A DNA stretch of 64,000 nt from Kribbella flavida DSM 17836. Its GTDB lineage: Bacteria > Actinomycetota > Actinomycetes > Propionibacteriales > Kribbellaceae. Location: the NCBI RefSeq assembly GCF_000024345.1, contig NC_013729.1, forward strand, positions 2,170,001-2,234,000. The letters run 5' to 3'. The first letter of the stretch is position 1, and every line of letters starts with the position of its first letter. The position numbers and the translations under genes are program-made. Shown piece by piece: positions 60,519-64,000 of this stretch. Under the pieces are notes generated by a model. The model was not told the DNA's origin, searched no databases, and was given only the letters and a program-made list of their open reading frames with translations.

Positions 60519-61385
60519 TCACTGCTTGACGCTGCCCGCGGTCAGGCCGGACTGCCAGAACCGCTGGAGAAGGAGGAAGGCGACGACGAGGGGCACGATG
60601 GTCAGCAACGACCCCGTGATCACCAGGTTGTAGATCGGGCGGGCCCCGACGCCGGTCGCCTGGTTGCTCCACTGGGTGAGCCCGACGGTCAGCGGGTAGA
60701 GGCTGGGCTTGCTGAGCATGATCAGCGGCAGGAAGTAGTTGTTCCAGGTCGACACCACCGCGAACAGCAGCACGGTCACGATGCCCGGGGCAAGCAACCG
60801 CAGCGCGACGGTGCAGAAGATCCGGATCTCGCCGGCGCCGTCGATCCGGGCCGCTTCCAGCAGGTCGGGCGGGACCGCCTCACCGGCGTACACCCACATC
60901 AGGTACAGGCCGAACGGGCTGACCAGCGACGGGATGATGATCGCCCACACCGTGTTCGTCAGCCCGAGGTCGGAGAACATCAGGAACGTCGGTACGGCCA
61001 GTGCCGTGCCCGGTACGGCGACCGCGCCGAGCAGGACGGCGAAGACGATCCGCCGGCCCGCGAAGTTGTACCTGGCCAGACCGTAGCCCGCCGCGGTCGA
61101 CAGCAGGGTCGCCCCGCCGGCGCCGACCACGACGTACAGCAGCGTGTTGCCGAGCCAGCGGACGAAGATGCCGCCGTCGTAGGTCAGCGTGTCCTTGATG
61201 TTGGCGAACAGCGCGAAGTGGTCGCCGAACCACAGGCCCGGGCTGGAGAGCAGGTCGGCCTGCGTCTTGGTTGCGCTGAGCACCAACCAGACCAGCGGGA
61301 CCAGGGTGTAGATCAGGTACAGCACCATGATGCCGGTCAGCAGCGGCGAACGCCGGGGCCGCAGCGGCGACGTCGTCGTACTCAC
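60519..61385 (-). CDS. Carbohydrate ABC transporter permease, MalG-like
   Basis: The 288-residue protein with six membrane segments and EAA loop LEAARIDGAGEIRIFCTVAL. GTG 61385 overlaps the upstream permease stop (GTGA). No ATPase gene is present in the operon, so a shared ATPase is expected. Confidence 0.92.
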   Translation of the reverse strand: MSTTTSPLRPRRSPLLTGIMVLYLIYTLVPLVWLVLSATKTQADLLSSPGLWFGDHFALFANIKDTLTYDGGIFVRWLGNTLLYVVVGAGGATLLSTAAGYGLARYNFAGRRIVFAVLLGAVAVPGTALAVPTFLMFSDLGLTNTVWAIIIPSLVSPFGLYLMWVYAGEAVPPDLLEAARIDGAGEIRIFCTVALRLLAPGIVTVLLFAVVSTWNNYFLPLIMLSKPSLYPLTVGLTQWSNQATGVGARPIYNLVITGSLLTIVPLVVAFLLLQRFWQSGLTAGSVKQ

Positions 61386-62287
61386 AGCGCCTCCCGGGAG
61401 CCACGCAGCTGGACGACGTACGCGATCACCGCCGTGATCAGGCCCATCACCAGGGCGACCGTCGCGGAGTAGTTGAACTGCTGGCCCGCGAAGGACAGGT
61501 TGTAGGCGTACATGTTCGGGGTGAGGTAGGTGGTGATCACGTTGGGTGCCAGCGTGCGCAGGATGTTCGGCTCGTTGAACAGCTGGAAGCTGCCGATGAT
61601 CGAGAAGATGGTGGCGATCACGATCGCGCCGCGCAGGGCCGGCAGCTTGACCGCGAGCACCGTGCGGAACGTGCCGGCGCCGTCGATCGCGGCGGCCTCG
61701 TAGAGCTCCTCGGGCACGGTACGCAAGGCCGAGTAGAAGATCAGCATGTTGTAACCCACGAACTCCCAGGTGACGATGTTCGCGATCGACGGCAGCATCC
61801 AGCTCTGGCTGAGCGGCTGGATCGCCGAGCCGCCGAACAGGTCGTTGAGGTCGGCGGCGAGGCCGAAGTTGGTGCCGTAGAGGTAGCCCCACAGCAGCAC
61901 CGCGACGACGCCCGGCACGGCGTACGGCAGGAAGATCACGATCCGGAAGAAGCCGGCCGCGTGCAGCCGGGCGCTGTCGATCGCGAGCGCGGCCAGCAGC
62001 GCGAGCACCAGCATCACCGGGACCTGGACGACCAGGAACAGCGCGACCCGGCCGAACGCCTCCCAGAACTTGGCGTCGGCCAGCACGTCGGCGTAGTTGG
62101 CCAGGCCGACGAACGTGGTGCCGCCGAAGAACGCCTGCTCGCGGTACAGGCTGAGGTAGAGCGCGTACCCGATCGGCGCCAGGAAGGTCAGCGCGAACAC
62201 CGCCAGGAACGGGCCGACGAAGATCCAGCCCTTGGTGTCGCGGTGCAGCCAGGCGCGCCGGGGACGCGGTACAGCGGAGTCGGCCAT
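61382..62287 (-). CDS. Carbohydrate ABC transporter permease, MalF-like
   Basis: ATG 62287 (MADSAVPRPRRAWLHRD), with AAGGAGG about 11 bases upstream, gives 301 residues; the GTG at 62329 is less likely because it falls near the operator. Six membrane segments, the first GWIFVGPFLAVFALTFLAPIGY; EAA loop YEAAAIDGAGTFRTVLAVKLP. First gene of the five-gene minus-strand operon. Confidence 0.92.
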   Translation of the reverse strand: MADSAVPRPRRAWLHRDTKGWIFVGPFLAVFALTFLAPIGYALYLSLYREQAFFGGTTFVGLANYADVLADAKFWEAFGRVALFLVVQVPVMLVLALLAALAIDSARLHAAGFFRIVIFLPYAVPGVVAVLLWGYLYGTNFGLAADLNDLFGGSAIQPLSQSWMLPSIANIVTWEFVGYNMLIFYSALRTVPEELYEAAAIDGAGTFRTVLAVKLPALRGAIVIATIFSIIGSFQLFNEPNILRTLAPNVITTYLTPNMYAYNLSFAGQQFNYSATVALVMGLITAVIAYVVQLRGSREAL

Positions 62288-62333
62288 CGCGTCGCCGCCC
62301 TCCTTCTGCTCGATCGACGCGCGGAACACGTCG

Positions 62334-62349
62334 ATGTTGACGTCAACAT
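62334..62349. promoter_or_regulatory. LacI operator A (perfect palindrome)
   Basis: ATGTTGACGTCAACAT, a perfect 16-bp palindrome of LacI type in the divergent promoter region. Its near copy is 35 bp away. Confidence 0.8.
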
Positions 62350-62369
62350 GAATCGCCGCGACGGTAGCG

Positions 62370-62383
62370 TGTTTACGTCAACA
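62370..62383. promoter_or_regulatory. LacI operator B
   Basis: TGTTTACGTCAACA, one change from operator A. The 35-bp centre-to-centre distance is near three or four helical turns, so two dimers could bind and shut both divergent promoters. Confidence 0.75.
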
Positions 62384-62419
62384 TGTCTATGGTTCAGTTC
62401 TGACCCGAGAAGAGGTTCG

Positions 62420-63451
62420 ATGGCAGCGGAGGGCACTCCGGTACGGCGTCGCCGTGGCGCGTCGATGGCCGACGTCGCGCGGGTGGCTGGCGTGTCCGGC
62501 CAGACCGTGTCCCGGGTCGCGAACGGCCGGCACAACGTCGACGCGGCCACCCGCGACCGGGTGCTCGCCGCGATGCGCGAGGTCGGCTACCGGCCGAACG
62601 GCGCGGCCCGGGCGTTGCGCAACGGGCAGTTCCGCAGCATCGGCGTGATCGTCTTCGAGCTGTCCAGCTTCGGCAACACCCGCACCCTGGACGCGATCGC
62701 GACCGCCGCCACCACCAGCGGGTACTCCGTGAACCTGCTGCCGGTGCTCGACGCGACCCAGGGAGCGGTGTCGACGGCGTTCACCCGGCTCGGGGAGCAG
62801 GCCGTCGACGGCGTCATCATCCTGATCGAGGCGCACCAGCTCGACGAGGCCGAGGTGATGCTGCCGGAAGGGCTACCGGTGGTCGTCGTCGACTCCAGCG
62901 CGCACTACGACTACCCGATCGTCGACACCGACCAGGCGCAAGGTGCCCGCCTGGCGACCGAGCACCTGCTCGACCTCGGCCACCGGACCGTCTGGCACCT
63001 GGGCGGGCCGCCGTCCTCCTTCGCCGCCGACCGCCGCCTGCGCTCCTGGCAGCAGACCCTGACCGACCGCGGCTGCCCCGTGCCGCCGGTCCTGGTGGGC
63101 GACTGGTCTCCCCGCTCCGGCTACGAAACCGGCCTGACGCTGGCCGGCGACCCGGACGTCACCGCGATCTTCGTCGCCAACGACCAGATGGCCCTCGGCC
63201 TGCTCCGCGCCCTGCACGAGAAGGGCCGGTCGATCCCCGGCGACATCAGCGTCGTCGGCTTCGACGACACCGCCGAGTCCGCCCACTTCTGGCCACCCCT
63301 GACCACCATCCGCCAGTCCTTCGCCGAGGTCGGCCGCCGCAGCGTCGACGCCCTCATCCACGAGATCCACGCCGGCGAACACCACCACCAGCCCGTCGCC
63401 GTCCCCACCGAACTGATCATCCGCAACAGCACCGCCCCACCGCGTCGGTGA
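62420..63451 (+). CDS. LacI-family transcriptional regulator of the galactoside locus
   Basis: The 343-residue protein starts at ATG 62420 behind AGAAGAGG. HTH SMADVARVAGVSGQTVSRVANG (about residues 15-36), then the sensor domain ending SVVGFDDTAESAHFWPPLTT. Divergent from the transporter operon, with two palindromes between them. The inducer is probably a galactoside or a product of the GH5/GH35 enzymes. Confidence 0.93.
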   Translation: MAAEGTPVRRRRGASMADVARVAGVSGQTVSRVANGRHNVDAATRDRVLAAMREVGYRPNGAARALRNGQFRSIGVIVFELSSFGNTRTLDAIATAATTSGYSVNLLPVLDATQGAVSTAFTRLGEQAVDGVIILIEAHQLDEAEVMLPEGLPVVVVDSSAHYDYPIVDTDQAQGARLATEHLLDLGHRTVWHLGGPPSSFAADRRLRSWQQTLTDRGCPVPPVLVGDWSPRSGYETGLTLAGDPDVTAIFVANDQMALGLLRALHEKGRSIPGDISVVGFDDTAESAHFWPPLTTIRQSFAEVGRRSVDALIHEIHAGEHHHQPVAVPTELIIRNSTAPPRR

Positions 63452-63606
63452 ACCCGGGTCCGGGCTTCTGCTGCCTCGATCGGTTCCGAGCGGCGTGCAG
63501 GGGTGGGGTTTTCCGCAGGGCGATGGTCGGGAGGCCCGCAGTCCGGTGGCGGTGCGGCGACGGCTAGCTTCGGGGGATTGAACGAGCTCGACGAAGCGGA
63601 GGAGCT

Positions 63607-64000
63607 GTGGAGGGTTGGGATCCCGAGGCGCCGGGGGTGCTGCGGTTGCCGTCTGGGCGGTTGGTGCGGGGGAGGGGGCTGCGGCACGGGCTGCCGGCTG
63701 GGCAGGAGCCGACCTTCGGGGTCTACCTGCTGGGGAAGACGCCGCCGTCGGTCAGCTGGGAGTCGCGGTGGGTTCGGTGGCCGGACTTCAGGCTTCCCGC
63801 CGATCACGCAGAGGCGCGCAAGGTTTTGGTTGAGGCGCTGGAGCGGTCGGCCGACGACCGGGTCGAGGTCGCCTGTGGGGGTGGCAAAGGGCGGACCGGT
63901 ACGGCGCTCGCCTGCCTGGCCGTGCTGGACGGCGTACCGGCGAGTGAGGCGGTCGCGTTCGTTCGTGCCAACTACGACCGGCATGCGGTGGAGACCCCGT
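63607..64000 (+). CDS. Protein tyrosine/dual-specificity phosphatase-like protein, cut by the window edge
   Basis: GTG 63607 follows GGAGGA; 131 codons are present without a stop. It contains VACGGGKGRTGTALACLAVL, whose Cys-x5-Arg (CGGGKGR) is the phosphatase loop, and an upstream WPDFRLP that fits the Asp general-acid (WPD) loop. Short, cytoplasmic; it could act on phosphotyrosine or on phosphoinositide-like substrates. The 155 bases before it hold no other gene. Confidence 0.75.
   Translation, partial: MEGWDPEAPGVLRLPSGRLVRGRGLRHGLPAGQEPTFGVYLLGKTPPSVSWESRWVRWPDFRLPADHAEARKVLVEALERSADDRVEVACGGGKGRTGTALACLAVLDGVPASEAVAFVRANYDRHAVETP

Overview
The window is 64 kb of high-GC DNA. Chromosomal genes end almost every codon in G or C, start often at GTG and overlap by 4 bases. 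LacI-controlled sugar operons, a BTAD regulator, an Orn-type oligoribonuclease and an actinomycete integrative element all point to a filamentous actinobacterium. Gene style suggests the Nocardioidaceae/Kribbella neighbourhood; that is inference, since no rRNA or other marker gene is present.

Region 1 (1-10,994) is the right part of an actinomycete integrative and conjugative element (AICE). It carries a GntR (KorSA-type) repressor, a run of small coupled genes, a two-gene FtsK/TraSA-type translocase, a SprT-like metalloprotease, a RepSA-like HUH initiator, an excisionase and a tyrosine integrase. The integrase abuts the 3' end of a tRNA-Lys(CUU), the attachment site. No second copy of the tRNA end is visible to the left, so purC and a 63-aa gene at the left edge appear to be cargo. 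A 17-18 bp imperfect palindrome occurs seven times inside the element.

Region 2 (11.0-24.1 kb) is chromosomal: a FAD oxidoreductase coupled to a TenA thiaminase, then a LacI/GH5 pair divergent from a carbohydrate operon (two permeases, binding lipoprotein, six-hairpin glycosidase-like protein, Gfo/Idh/MocA oxidoreductase). It ends with a 47/19-bp tandem repeat and tRNA-His.

Region 3 (24.1-34.5 kb) holds orn, a methyltransferase with a Gly-His repeat, a 1068-aa STAND-TPR-BTAD activator, an M23/GNAT fusion, cspA, and a two-component system next to an ABC-2 exporter.

Region 4 (34.6-47.5 kb) is the most notable: nine tightly packed genes that look like a self-contained tungsten (or molybdenum) enzyme operon. 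It encodes a MobA-MoaD fusion, an aldehyde:ferredoxin oxidoreductase family enzyme, a NAD-linked formate dehydrogenase-like pair, two MoeA proteins (one fused to a binding-protein-like domain) and a TupABC-type tungstate transporter.

Region 5 (47.5-55.8 kb) has an FAD oxidoreductase/TPR fusion behind a perfect palindrome. Next comes a glyoxylate operon (hyi, gcl and a PanE-like reductase where GlxR would be expected). Last is an MFS drug-efflux gene preceded by an 8-codon leader peptide and hairpins, suggesting ribosome-mediated attenuation.

Region 6 (55.8-64 kb) is a second LacI-controlled sugar locus: two permeases, a secreted GH5-lectin enzyme, a binding lipoprotein and a GH35 beta-galactosidase, with two operators in the divergent promoter. 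A truncated tyrosine phosphatase gene runs off the right edge.
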